Below, in pieces: positions 22,869 through 34,625 of a stretch of 64,000 nucleotides of DNA. Positions within the stretch are counted from its first letter, which is position 1. Each line of letters begins with the position of its first letter. The stretch comes from Acestrorhynchus altus (taxonomy: Eukaryota > Chordata > Actinopteri > Characiformes > Acestrorhynchidae). The position numbers were made by a program, and so were the translations under genes. The notes beneath the pieces are model-generated. The model was not told where the DNA came from, did not search any database, and saw only the letters and a list, made by a program, of their open reading frames with translations. Where the stretch lies: assembly GCA_034509495.1 (NCBI GenBank), contig CM067504.1:1200755-1264754 (forward strand), in the 5' to 3' direction.

Positions 22869-23360
22869 GGGGTTGGACAATGAAACTGAAACAGCTGTCA
22901 TTGTAGTGGAGGTTTCATGGCTAAATTGGAGCAGCCTAGTGGCCAATCTTCATTAATTGCACCAGTAAGAGCAGAGTGTGAAGGTTCACTATGGTGTGGT
23001 GAGCAAAGTTTCTGTTTTCTAAAATATTACTGTAGCACACAACATTATGGGGACATACCAGAGTTCAAAAGAGGACAGATTGTTGGTGCACGTCTTGCTG
23101 GCACATCTGTGACCAAGACAGCAAGTCTTTGTGATGTATCACGAGCCACAGTATCCAGGGTAACGTCAGCACCACCAAGAAGGACCAACCACATCCGACA
23201 GGATTAATTGTGGACGCAAGAGGAAGCGTCTGAAAGGGATGTTCAGGTATGAACTAAAACAAATGTCATTTCCAAGATGAACTGACGCCATTGGTTGCAA
23301 ATGAGGCCCTAGTTCACCATATTAATCAACATGGTGGTCTGTTTCACTTTATTGTCCAAC
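22869..23360 (+). mobile_element. Tc1-type element with internal deletion (copy 2 intron 4)
   Basis: The left end GTTGGACAATGAAACTGAAA and the right end, read in reverse GTTGGACAATAAAGTGAAAC, form terminal inverted repeats about 490 bases apart. The interior reads EFKRGQIVGARLAGTSVTKT and SRATVSRV, the N-terminal helix-turn-helix of a Tc1-like transposase, but the DDE domain is missing. Copy 1 lacks it. Confidence 0.7.
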
Positions 23361-23453
23361 TTCAGAAGAAATAACTGTTTTATAGGGTGTACTATTCATA
23401 AACATACAATAGACATATGTATATACACATACATAAGAAAATGATATTTATCC

Positions 23454-23456
<3 letters not shown>

Positions 23457-23489
<33 letters not shown>
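23457..23489. repeat. (GT)n microsatellite at exon 5 acceptor of copy 2
   Basis: A TG run followed by TCTTCAG. Counterpart of 11613-11659. Confidence 0.95.
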
Positions 23490-23490
<1 letters not shown>

Positions 23491-23689
23491 TTCAGTGCCC
23501 TTGCCTTTTTTTGGAGATCCCCAAGAGGCACAAGGCCCATCGTTAGTGAAAAGTAGGTGCGCAGAGAGATGCTGAAACCCAGAAAATTACTTCAGTAACA
23601 GACTTGTGCTGGTCTGAAACAAGGAGGAAAGTGACACCTGTCAGGCATGATGGCGCAAATGATACCAGCTCAGTATCCAGCTTCAGACC

Positions 23690-24140
23690 CATGCACTTGG
23701 ACTTTACTGTCATCAGACCATCACTCAGACCCTCACTCAGACCTTTACTGTCAGGACTGTCACTCTTCTAGACTCTCAACTTCTGGGGACCTTTATCATC
23801 ATCGACCCTCACTCTCACAGACCTCACTCAGACCTCACTCAGACCTTTAATGGTTTGACTATCACTCAGACCTTTACTGTCAGACCTCACCAGACCTCAC
23901 TCAGACCCTCACTCTCAGACCTTTACTGTCAGACTATCACTCTCAGACCTTTACTGGCTGTGACCTCACCTCCAGACCTCACTCTCAGACCTCACTCAGA
24001 CCTTACTCTCAGACCCTCACTCTCAGACCTCACTCAGGACCTTTACTGTCAGACCTCGGCCACTCTCAGACCTTACTGTCAGACCACTCAGACCTTTACT
24101 GTCAGACCCTCACTGTCAGACTCTCACTGTTCTGCTCTAA
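23690..24140. repeat. Minisatellite of CAGACC(T)TCACT / CAGACCTTTACTGT units
   Basis: Over 25 units of 10-15 bases (TCAGACCTCAC, TCAGACCTTTACTG and variants) fill most of this stretch of copy 2 intron 5. It is absent from copy 1, where the intron is about 160 bases. Confidence 0.85.
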
Positions 24141-24283
24141 CGTGAGAATATCAATGTTTCACTTCCAAAGTGAAAGCAATACAGAATAATCAAGTACAAA
24201 GTGGGGCGATGGTTCTGTAGGAGAAGAAAGCTTTTTTGTGTTTTTATGGCAGCTACAGAAAAAGGGGAAAGGGTTTAGTAGTT

Positions 24284-27250
24284 CATCCATCCATCCATTT
24301 TCATCCGCTATCCGCCAGGTCACGGAGGCAGCAGTCTAAGTAGATGCCCAGACTTCCCCTCCCCACAACCAGCCAACTCCCAGGAGGACCTCGAGTATGC
24401 CTCAGGCCAGCCGAGGACATAGCCCTCCAGCTTGTCCTGGCCCACCCCACGTCTCCCCGGTGGATGTGCCGAACACCTCCCAGGGGAGACGCCCAGGGGC
24501 ATCCAAAACAGATGCCCGAGCCACCTCAACTGGTTGCTCTCGATGTAGAGGGAAGCGGCTCTACTCCTCCACCCCATGGAGGAAAACTCATTTTTGGCCG
24601 CCAGATCCACATTCCGTCTTTCGGTCGCGTCACAGTTCATGACCATGAGGTGAGGTGTATAGATTGGTTTGTACCGAGCGCCGCTTTTCGCTCAGCTCCT
24701 TCTTCACCACAACGGGCATCGACCGCATGACTGCCGCAGCAGCACCAACTACCTGTCAATCTCACGCCCTCTCACCCCACGCGAACAAGACCTGATACCT
24801 TGAACTCCTCCACTTGGGGCAGGACAGCTCCACCAATCTGGAGAGGGCAAGCCACCATCTTCCAGTCGAGAACCATGGCCTCAGACTTGATGCTGATCAA
24901 CCAGCCACTTCACACTCGGCCATGAACCGCCTCCAATGCCTGCTGAGTGGTCCTGGCCTGAAGGCCATCAGGACAACATTTCCATCCGCAAAAAGCACAG
25001 ATGATATCCTGTTCCCAAACTGGACCCCCTCTGCCCCTATCTGTATTCTTAGTAATTCTGTCCATAAAGACTATGAACAGAACCAGTGAAAAGGGCAGCC
25101 ATGCCAGAGTCCAACATGCACCAGGAACAGGCCCGATTTACTGTCGTAATGCGAACCAGGCTCCCGTTTCTGGCTACAAGGATCTGATAGCCCCAACAGA
25201 TGGCCCCAGACCTCATACGCCCCTGGAGACTCCCCACAGAATACCCCGGAGGGACACGGTCAACGTTTCTCCAAATCCACAAAACACATGTGGACTGGTT
25301 GGGTAACCCATGAACCTCTCGAGCACCTCCGAGGTGTAGGTTGGTCCAGCACCTGCAGCCGACGAAACCGATTGCTCCTGAAATTCGAGGTTCGACTAAC
25401 GGCCCAATTCGTCTCTCCAGTACCCTGGCATAGACTTTCCCGGGGAGGGTGAGAAGAGGGATCCCCTATAGTTGGAACACACCTCTGGTCCCCTTTAAAA
25501 CAGGGAACCACCACCGGCTTACCACCCAGGGGCACTGTCCCCGCTCTGCCACGCGATGCTGCAGAGGCTGGCCAGTCAAGACAGCCCAACAGCATCTAGA
25601 GACGGAAATACTCCGCGAATCTCATCCACCCCCAGGGCCTCAGCCTCACCTTCTACATTGAAGACGATGGTGGGGTTAAGGGAGATCCTCAAAATATTCC
25701 TTCCACCCACCCAATGATATCTCGGTTGAGGTCACTCTCACCCGCGACTGTAAACAGTGTCGGCAGGGGCATTGCCCCTTCTGAGGCGCGAATGGTTTGC
25801 CAGAATCGCTTCGCAGACCAACAGTCCTTCTCCAAGGCCTCCCTGAACTCCTCCCAGCTCCTGGTTTTTGCCTCCTTGACCACCCAAGCAGCAGCACGCT
25901 TAGCCTCTCGGTACCTGTCGGCTGCGGACGACCCAGAGGCCAACATGGCCTGGATAGGTCATCTTCTTCAGCTTTCTGACGGCATCCCTTACTTCCGATG
26001 TCCACCACCAGGTTTGGGGATTGCCGCCATGGCAGGCACCTGCAACCTTACGAGAACCTGGTCCACTCTGACTCAATGTCCTCGCCTCCCCAGGCTTACA
26101 GTTTTCTCCGAGGTGGGAGTTGAGCTTCCCACAGGCCTGCGCCAGATGTTCCCTTGGGTGGCGACCCAAAGTGATACGCTTTCGGCCTGCCAGGTCTAAC
26201 CCACCCGCCCCTCTGCCAGCGATCCAACTCACCACCAGGTAGTGATCGCCGATGTGCCTGCCCCTTTTCACCGGAAGAACCGAAGACATAGGCCGAGGAA
26301 CAGATAGACAACAAAGTTCATCATTGATCTTCCGGCCCAGGCATCCTGGTGCCATGTGCACTTATGGACGCCATGCTCGAACATGCGTTTATTAAGGACA
26401 CCCAGAAATCAAGGCGTGAAGTCCAACAACAGAACTCGCTAAGTTCTGATCGAGGCCGCTCCCAATCACCCCTCTCCAGGTGTCACTGTTGTCGCCCACG
26501 TGGGCGTTGAAGTACCCCAGCAGAACAATGGAATGCCCAGTTGGGGCACTTTCCAGTACACCCACCCCCCCAAGGACCCCATGAAGGTCTGGTACTCTGC
26601 ACTGACATTCGGCCTGTAGGCACAGACTACAGTCAGAGTCCTCTCTCCTACCCGAAGGCACAGAGAGGCGACCCTCTCATTCACTGGGTAAACTCCAACA
26701 CGATGACGGAGATGGGGAGCTATAAGCAAGCCCACACCAGCTCGACGCCTCTCACCCTGCACACCCAGAGTAGTGGAGGGTCCAACCCTTTCTCAAGGAG
26801 TTGGGTTCCAGAGCCTGCTGTGTAGTTAGCACCTATCATCTCTAGCCAGTACCAATCTCCTACACAAGCTCAGGCTCCTTCCTCCAGCGAGGTGACCTTC
26901 ACGTCCCAACAGCACGGTGTCCCGGGATCAGGCCGCGTGAGGACCCCGCCCTCGACTGCCACCCAATCCACAAGACACCCGACCCCAATGGTTTCCTCTA
27001 TGGGTGGTGGGAGGATTGGCCCACGTTGCTCTTCGGGCCCGGCCGCCCCATCGGCTCCAGGTGGGGCCCAAGGCGCAAAAATCGGTGACGCAGGGGCTTT
27101 TTATTCCGTGTTTCATTGTGGTTTCGAATCGTTTTATCGGGCTCAACACTGGACCTGTTTACATGGGAGACCCTGACAGGGGTAAAAATTAACTCTCGGG
27201 CAACATAGCTCCTCGGATCATTCTGGCACTCAAACCCCTCCACCACGGTA
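24284..27250 (-). mobile_element. Nearly full-length fish LINE, minus strand, frameshifted
   Basis: Read on the minus strand from about 27250 down: GERTLTVVCAYRPNVSAEYQ and ESAPTGHSIVLLGYFNAHVG (endonuclease), KVAGACHGGNPQTWWWTSEV, RSWEEFREALEKDCW, QPVHMCFVDLEK (RT palm entry) and finally SNQLRWLGHLFWMPLG, with the 3' end at CATCCATCCATCCATTTTC (24284 on). More than ten frameshifts. It belongs to a common fish non-LTR family also seen at 6780-7135; the clade is not assigned here. It sits in intron 5 of prss60-like copy 2. Confidence 0.75.
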
Positions 27251-27434
27251 TGGTGGCAGTTCAAGGACAGGGGTTTAGTAGTTTATTAGGTTCATTTATA
27301 TCATACAAACATGATCATTTCAGTTTTGATTTCAGGTGCTCAGTAGATTTCGAACAAACTAAGCTAAATAATTTAATCCATACATCCATAATACAAAAAT
27401 TAATTATTAAACATCAGCATCTGAATGGGGGTGT

Positions 27435-27438
<4 letters not shown>

Positions 27439-27473
<35 letters not shown>

Positions 27474-27511
27474 GTCGCTCTCTCTCTCTGTCTCTCTCTC
27501 TCTCTCTCTCC
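27439..27511. repeat. (CT)n microsatellite at exon 6 acceptor of copy 2
   Basis: An interrupted CT run leading into CCAG before the exon. Counterpart of 11911-11964. Confidence 0.95.
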
Positions 27512-27753
27512 AGGAGACTTGAGGCCAATGGTGGTCAAGAGGATTGTTTGATCTGCCTGGAATCATCAGTTTTGGAGTTGGTTGTGGTGTTCCGAACTCG
27601 CCTGGTGTTTACACTCGAGTGTCCAATTATCAGCCATGGATTACCAAGACCATCAAACAGAACCTCCCTGGCTTTGTGAGGTTTCCTAGAAAAGGCAAGA
27701 TACGACTTTCACACTTCTCTCTGCTCTACACATTCCTCATAGATCCATCTTAG

Positions 27754-29090
27754 GCCACCAGCAAACTCCATCAATCAAATCCACTTTTTCACTCAGATCA
27801 GATTTGATCATATTGAGGGTTAAAATTATAAATGTAGTGAGATGAAGCTCAGTTCAAGCCACAAAGCAGCTTTACGGAGACTTGTTTTGAGCAGTAACCG
27901 ACTGTTCATATTCATGTTGATGCCCACAAGTCAGACTCTCCATATTGTATATGAAAATGGCTAAAATCTGGTTTGAAAATTCTGATTTGACCACATAGCC
28001 TTGAAAAAGATTGTGTCACATTAAGGCAGAAAAACCATATTTAAGTCTCTTCAGTCAGGTAACGTGAATGTGTTACCAATTCAATAGTCAGTATATCATC
28101 ATATACTAATGCAGTAATCGTATAAAATGGAAAGGCTAATTCCCAAGAACTGGAGAATAATTCAGCCTCACTGGTGCAGTGCCATGTTTGTGGCTCAGAG
28201 TTTTCATGAGCACACGGAGCTTAACAAGGAGGGTTCAGTAGCAGTAGTTTTGAGTGGTTACATGAGTTTGGAACGAGCTTAATGAGCCACCGTGGTGTAA
28301 CCTGTCTCTAGTACAACCTACAAACTGGCTGTTTTTCTCATGAAAAAGAGCAGACAGGGGCTTATAGTAGACTCGATGATTTATGAAATTAGATCATTGA
28401 TATCCCTAATTACTTCTCAGTCTCATAATGTCTGTTGTGTTTTGGCAGGAGCTGCCAGCAGTGAGCAGAGAGTCTCATATGAGGGCTGAAGCTTCTGCCA
28501 GCCTGAGAAACATCGGAATCTAAGCACTTATTACGTTTAATGGCACAAATCGTCTTCAGTTACGCTGAAGGTTTGGGGGAGGGCTACACAATACATATCG
28601 TTTCAGCATCGTCATCACAATGTGGACATGAACAATATTCACATCGCAAGACTTGCAATGTCATGTAAGACTGATTTAGCTCAATGTTAAAAAAAATTTC
28701 TGTGATTTTCTGGTGAAATTTGGTGAAAATTCCTGTATTTTTTAATATCTTTAAATATGTCACAGAATATCACTGTTGTCCCCGTATGACACAGTCCTAG
28801 TTTGGGGTATTTTCTTCTGATTAATATCACTGGTTTATACTGTGGTGTGTGGAGTCTAAAGTTACATGGGACACAGAATTGTACTGTATGGGAATTTTAT
28901 GCCAGGCTGCCTCTATAATTAAACTGCATGAACATCACTGTGTCTCTTCTGTGTCTCTTTGTTGCTCTTTAGTTGATCATTTCTCTCATGTGGTCCAGTT
29001 GTGTTTTCATCCTTTTGATTTGAAATAATTCATCATTTAATACTGACATCAACTGAATTCATCACTGATTCAAACCCAGTTCATTTTCTT
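27754..29090. other. 3' flank of prss60-like copy 2
   Basis: Aligns with 12152-13914 with small indels and no large insertion. No coding signal. Confidence 0.55.
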
Positions 29091-29679
29091 AAACTGTGAT
29101 TAACCTTCATCTGATCTCAATGAAACCTAGTTCAACCTGAATTAAACTGAAGTAAAACAGAAATTATTAGATTATTGTTAAAAAGAATTTAAATAGTTTA
29201 ATTTAATCTCTTTAATCAGTGAATATGAATATGAAATTGGAATAAACTGAAAGGATGTTATAAACTATTGATACTGTTCCTATTAATATACAGACATGTT
29301 GCTGTAGTGTATCAGGGACACCAACTGTGACACTTCCTGACACAGAGGAAGGTGGAGGTGGAAGTACTTGCAGGGTTGAGTTTATTAACAGGATTTATAC
29401 AGATAAGGTACACTAACCATCAATACGAGCAGACAAGATGAGTAGACCATTAGACAAGTAGTCAAGAAGACCGACAAGACAGACTGGGACTAAAGGGCTT
29501 AAATGCACACACAGAACATTGATCACACCTGGGAGATGATAAGGATGGGGCAGGGTTACAGATGGAACATAGCTGGGAATGGGCGGAGACATGACGTGTT
29601 CAACAGCACATGGGAAAATAAACAAAACAAAGACAGACCAGAGAGACAAGACAGATATGTGACACCAACAGATGATGAT
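29091..29679. other. Unassigned stretch after the duplication
   Basis: No host exon recognised. ACTTGCAGGGTTGAGTTTATTAACAG and the following text resemble repeat sequence, without a family call. Short frames on both strands lack similarity. Confidence 0.4.
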
Positions 29680-30750
29680 AAAAGTAGAAGTAAAATGCTG
29701 ATGCTCACCTTTTGCTCTTTCTTAAAAACTGGTCATTTAATTATGGAGGAAAATGATCTAATGTTCCAGATCTGTGAGGCCAAACTTATGAGAACATTTA
29801 GGATCAGCAGATCATTTGAAGGTGAAATTAGAGTCGAATGTTTCAATCAATGGGAGACAATCAGGTGTGGGTGGGCGTGGCCTGTTTTGTTTAAACAACA
29901 GGGTTCTATCAAAGTCTGATCTTAACATGTTTGTGGAAGTGTCTCATGGAGAACAAAGGAGATTTCTGAGAAGAAGAAGAAGAACTGAAGATGCTCATGA
30001 GGCTGGAAAAGGTTACAGAACCATCTCTAAAGAGTCTGGACTCCACCGATCCACAGTCAGACAGATTGTGCACAAATGGAGGAAGTTCAGGACCATTATT
30101 ACCCTCCCCAGGAGTGCTCCACCAACAAAGATCACACCAAGAGCAAGGTGTGGAATAGTCCACCAGCTCACAAAGGAACCCAACAGAACATCTAATTAAC
30201 TAAAGGTCTTTCTCGCTTTGACTAATGTTCATGAGTCCACCATCAGGAGAACACTGAACAGTGGTGAGCAGGGCAGGGCTGCGAGGAGAAGCTGCTCCTC
30301 TCCAAGAACTTTGCTGCCTGTCTGCAGTTTGCTGGACTGCAACAAATGAGCAATATTTTGTGGACAAATGAGACCTTGGTCAGGGTGATCTGCTGTCATT
30401 ACTGTAACAATGAATTCTGAATCATATCAGCCAATTGTAAAGGAAAATATCAGGACATTTGTCGCTGAGCTGAATCTCAAGAGAACGTGGGTTGTGCAGA
30501 AAGACAACAACCCTAAGTACACAAGTTGTTCTACCAAAGAATGTTTAAAGAAGAAAAAATTGAATGTTCTGGAATGACCCAGTCAATGTCTTGACCTTAA
30601 TGGGAGGAAAACAAGTAACAGAGCTGAAGCTGGTTTGTTTGGAGGACTGATCAACCTTTACGGAAACGTTTAGTTATCACATGAGTAATTTTGTTGGCAA
30701 ACACTCTTGGTTTGTTAAGGCATGTCAGATATACATCCACTTTTAGCACT
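29680..30750 (+). mobile_element. Tc1-like transposon relic
   Basis: The frame 29816-30199 contains RRFLRRRRRTEDAHEAGKGY, RTISKESGLHRSTVRQIVHK and LPRSAPPTKITPRAR, the paired-like DNA-binding part of a Tc1 transposase. The DDE half survives only as scraps (near 30480-30680). It is the same family as 57930-58680. Confidence 0.7.
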
Positions 30751-30919
30751 GCCCTGGTGGTCAGGAGGTATCACACGTAACACACTATAGTTACAACTGA
30801 TACAGACTCTCCTCCTACACAGTCATTATGTATTGGGTTGCTGTTCCAGGGACATGGAAGAAGTGAGGAGATGAAAAGTGAATAAAAGAGGAGTGAGGAG
30901 GTGCAGAAGGGTCATAATG

Positions 30920-31450
30920 AGTCCAAATTGGTTTTATAGTCTCATGACTAAAATTCACTGGTTTCCATCTCAACCTGCATACAGACTCTGACTGATCAGA
31001 GAGAGGGGGCGGGGCTGGGTTAGAAGGGAGGGGCTGTTTGCGCTCTTTTTTTGTTAACGCTGTGTTCAAATTTCAGAATAAAAGTCCTGAGGAGAGATAA
31101 TACTCATACATACATAAATAACAAAAATAATAAAGGATATTCAGGTTGTTTTTTTTTATTTGGACCACCGTCAACATTTTGAAGAATGTATTAATAATAT
31201 CATTGTCAATCTAATCGTTACAAATAATTCATCAGCATTCTTGATTTTCAGCTCCAAATCCTAACAAGAAATTGAAGACACAAATAAATCTTTGATAAAA
31301 ACATGGTTGTATTTATACAAATATCTAAATTATGTTCATATTTACATCACAAATGAAGACAAATTAGAGTAGTGTAAGATCTCCTGTAAATAACAATATC
31401 TGGTCTGTGTGACTGTCTCCTATAAATACTTTAGATTTTTTGGTGAATAA
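30920..31450. repeat. Long inverted repeat, left arm
   Basis: In reverse complement this arm matches 33300-33815 and resumes near 34670-34700. Matching blocks include CTGATCAGTCAGAGTC(TG)TATGCAGG, CCTTTATTATTTTTGTTATT, GATGAATTATTTGTAA and CTCTAATTTGTCTTCATTTG. Identity is partial, with indels. Confidence 0.75.
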
Positions 31451-31799
31451 AAGTATGTCACTCTATGAAAACGTTCCACAGAATTCGCCGAGAGTTCTGC
31501 ATGCTGGTTCATGGCCATCCATCAACACATCTGCAGCTGGCAGGTGGAGTCTTCATTTACTCTGAGCACAGAAAGCTTCGGTGACAGTTCAAATGAACAT
31601 TTTGTTTGGAATTTTAGTTTATTTATTTTGGTTTTGTAAAAACGTACACACAGAGAAAACTAGAAAATGAGAAAGGTGAGAAATGGACAAAATACAGAGA
31701 CTGTGAGGTCCCCAACCCCTCCCCAAGTTACCTGACGGAGCTCCACCATTCCAGAGAACCTCAGCTCAATGCTGGGGGGGGGGGTTTATATCCCTCTAA

Positions 31800-31990
31800 C
31801 CCAGTGTTTCTCGACCCAGGTCTTGGAGGCACCCCTACCCTGCATCTTTTCGAGCTTTCCCTACTTCCTTTTCCCACTTCCTTCACACCTGACCCAAATA
31901 ATCAGCTCATTTACAAGCCATTTCAGAGTTGCATGAGGTGGGTTACAGCAAAAACGTGCAGGGCAGGTGTTCCTCCAGGACCAGGGCTGA
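31800..31990. repeat. SINE/MITE-like fish repeat
   Basis: It begins CCCAGTGTTTCTCGACCCAG and ends CCAGGGCTGAGAATCACT, which are roughly complementary and may be terminal inverted repeats. Similar to 9115-9262. Confidence 0.45.
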
Positions 31991-32584
31991 GAATCACTAT
32001 CCTATTCTATTGGCAGCACTTCTCTACAGGGTTGAAACAAGCTGTGTGCATTTGCATATCATGCATGTCAGCAATGGGTGCACCTTAACATAGATGAATG
32101 CATACAATAGAAGGGGTGTCTACAAACTTTTGGACATACGGTGTGTTTTAGTGATACTAGCTTTGATTCCTCTGGTTATATTTCATTTCCACAGATATGA
32201 TCAGACCTTCAATCACATATAACGAATCCTGATATATCCATGAACACTGCTTCCACTATGGCCACAGCCTCGTCCATGGTACCGCCAGTGGTCAGGCAGA
32301 CTGTGTTACGTAGGTGCTATGGGCCTCTCCCTCTCTGAGTGGTGAGCAGTCTGAAGAAGGAAACACTTACATACAGCTCATCTGCTCCGCTCACCCTCCC
32401 AGCTTCAGGAACACAGCTAAGGTAAACACCTCACCCTGCTCAAATCTATCACGACTAACCCAACCAGTAGCACCAGCTGACATGGAGATCAGTTAACAAC
32501 TTCTCAAATGCTGGTGAGAGACAGCTTTTAGCAAAAGTAACCCCTGCAGACTAGAATAAAGGTGAGAGGTGCGTTCACTCAGTG

Positions 32585-33200
32585 CACACAATAGCTGCAC
32601 CCAGACGGAAACAGCTGACAGGAATGAAACTTGGTGGGTAAATTTGACATTGTGAGACATGAAAATGATAGAAGTTTCATGCTGGGCCGTGCATGTGACC
32701 AAAGCAATGGTGCACCTTATTTCTGTACCTGACTGATTCTCCTGTTGTGCGTGCTTTCCATTTTGACTTGTGTTGCTGTTTCAGGGCAAACTTTGAGAAT
32801 GAAATTTTCCTCAGAGAAAAGTTTAAAAGTAATTCCAGTAGCTGAAAGTGTTTGAGAGTTCTCGCTTTGTAGATATCTGGGGAGCATGTTGGCCTTATCA
32901 ACGTATTGTGGATTTTACCACAGCATGCTGTTGCCATTATTGGATAGACAAAGGTTCACACCAGCAACATGAAGGATCTGGGAGACCTACATGAATCATG
33001 GAGAGAGAGAACCAATATATTGACGCAACAGCCATGATTGCAGAGATTCAGCGAGCAGTGATGCTCTCCATGAGTCGTCCTGTTAGTGCAGCACCATTGG
33101 ATAACGACACATGATGCACATGCAGGACTACGTGCACACAGACCGTTATGAAAACACAGCGCCAACATTGCCAAAGCTGGCAATGGTGTCATAACAGACT
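32585..33200 (+). mobile_element. Tc1-type element scrap
   Basis: The left part AATAGCTGCACCCAGACGG ... GACATTGTGAGA matches the left end of the element at 60228-60888. The rest includes ACTACGTGCACACAGACCGT-like text as in that element. The end is not clear. Confidence 0.45.
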
Positions 33201-33675
33201 GTCATGGAGACAACAGTGGAGATGACTAATCAGTGGAGATGTCAACACCAAGATCAATCAAGATCAAATGGATGTGCTTTTATTCATCAAAACATTAGCA
33301 AAATATTCATAGGAGACAGTCATGCTAGATATTGTTATTTTCAGGAAATCCTAGGGTACTCTAATTTGTCTTCATTTGAGATGTAAATATTACAATGTTT
33401 TGTTTTAATTTCTTATAAGGACTACGAACACTTTATATCTGACTTTAAATCCTGTTGGAAATTGGTCCTCCAGAGTGTTTTTGAGCTGAAAATACAATTA
33501 TTTGGATGAATTATTTGTAATTATTACATTGATAAGAATATGTATGATAAGTTCTCCAAATAACATAACATATAAAAATATAATAAAATGTCCTTTATTA
33601 TTTTTGTTATTTATGTATCAGGCTTGACTTTTATTCTGAAATTCTGAGCAAACAGCCCCTCCCTTCTCATTTTCC

Positions 33676-33815
33676 TCTCTCTGATCAGTCAGAGTCTGTA
33701 TGCAGGTTGAGCATCAGCCCCGCCCCCTCTCTCTGATCAGTCAGAGTCTATATGCAGGTTGATCATCAGCCCCGCCCCCTCTCTCTGATCAGTCAATCTG
33801 TATACAGGTTGATCA
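33676..33815. repeat. ~52-bp minisatellite, three units
   Basis: TCTCTGATCAGTCAGAGTCT, then TATGCAGGTTGA and TCATCAGCCCCGCCCCCTC, recur at 33676, 33728 and 33780. Confidence 0.75.
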
Positions 33816-33837
33816 TGTACACGTGGACAGAGCAGTA

Positions 33838-34625
33838 AACATTTACATTTACATTTACATTTATAGCATTTAGCAGACGCCCTTTTCCAGAGCGACTTAC
33901 AAAAGTGCTTTGCTGTTCACTTAGAACATCCTTAGCTAGTAGACGAGGCTGGAATCTAGAGATTCCACACGTTTAGACCGTGTTGAAACAAAAGTCTTTA
34001 TGGAGTTAAATCCTCCTGAAACAGATGATCTTCAGTCTGCGTTTGAAGACAGTGAGGGACTCAGCTGTTCGGACTCCCAGGGGAAGTTCGTTCCACCATT
34101 TTGGTGCCAGAACAGAAAAGAGTCTGGATACATGTTTTCCTTGCATTCTGAGGGAAGGTGGGTCAAGCCGAGCTGTACTTGAAGCTGGAAGGTCTCTTGG
34201 TACAGCTCGAGTTTTGACCATTACCATCATGTATGGAGGGGCTGGTCCATTTTGGCTTTGTAGTTCAGCATCTAGGTTCTGATTCTGATGTTCAGCTACA
34301 GGAAGCCAATGAAGGGAACGCAGCAGAGGAGTTACTTGGCTGAGTTTAGGAACATTGAAGACGAACTGCGCTGCTGCATTCTGCATAAGTTGCAATGGTC
34401 TGATGGTCTCATAGGAAGGCCTGAGTGGCCTCTCTAGACAGGAAGGGTCGAATTCTCCTGATGTTGTAAAGGAGAAATCTGCAGGACCGAGTCAGGTTTG
34501 CAACATTAGCTGAGAATGATATCTGGTCATCCACTACTACACCAAGACTCCATGCTTCAGTAGATGGAGTGACCAGTGAGTTCTCAAGATCAGGGTGAGG
34601 ACCAGTGCTTCCAGGAACGAGAAGT
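33838..34625 (-). mobile_element. 5'-truncated L2 LINE
   Basis: The 3' end on the plus strand starts CATTTACATTTACATTTACA, then GCATTTAGCAGACGCCC, the L2-type tail in reverse. The minus frame 34006-34395 reads NAAAQFVFNVPKLSQVTPLL, PRDLPASSTARLDPP and RLFSVLAPKWWNELP, nearly the same as the 40000-40310 part of the longer L2. It sits inside the right inverted-repeat arm. Confidence 0.85.

Larger units (their letters stand above)
20517..27753 (+). pseudogene. prss60-like serine protease, copy 2 (multiple frameshifts)
   Basis: Homologous exons: 20517-20564, 21497-21514, 21878-22043, 22164-about 22432, 23495-23644 and 27514-about 27690. The ATG and signal-peptide exon is one base short and runs into TAA. 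Exon 3 has lost bases around IVGG and carries a TAG at the WPWQ site. Exon 5 keeps CAGLKQGGK in frame where copy 1 is broken, but then gains a base. Its donor reads GCATGA in place of GTACAC. In exon 6 the GDSGGP codons are destroyed (GGAGACTTGAGGC), while downstream SFGVGCGVPNSPGVYTRVSN is intact where copy 1 is broken. Each copy therefore keeps parts the other has lost. It cannot encode a protease as assembled. Confidence 0.75.
14902..29090. repeat. Segmental tandem duplication, copy 2 (expanded)
   Basis: Homologous to 8321-13914 but enlarged from 5.6 to 14.2 kb by an RTE LINE (14962-19352), an unrelated repeat block (about 19526-20370), a Tc1-type miniature element (22869-23360), a minisatellite (23690-24140) and a minus-strand LINE (24284-27250). 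All six protease exons are recognisable. Confidence 0.8.
31451..33299. other. Spacer of the long inverted repeat
   Basis: Holds a SINE/MITE-like repeat (31800-31990) and a Tc1-type scrap (32585-33200). No host exon was recognised. A G9 run lies near 31775. Confidence 0.5.

Noticed and set aside
24344..26825. Several long plus-strand frames rich in Pro and Ser
   Set aside because: They are antisense shadows of the minus-strand LINE whose endonuclease and RT motifs are on the other strand.
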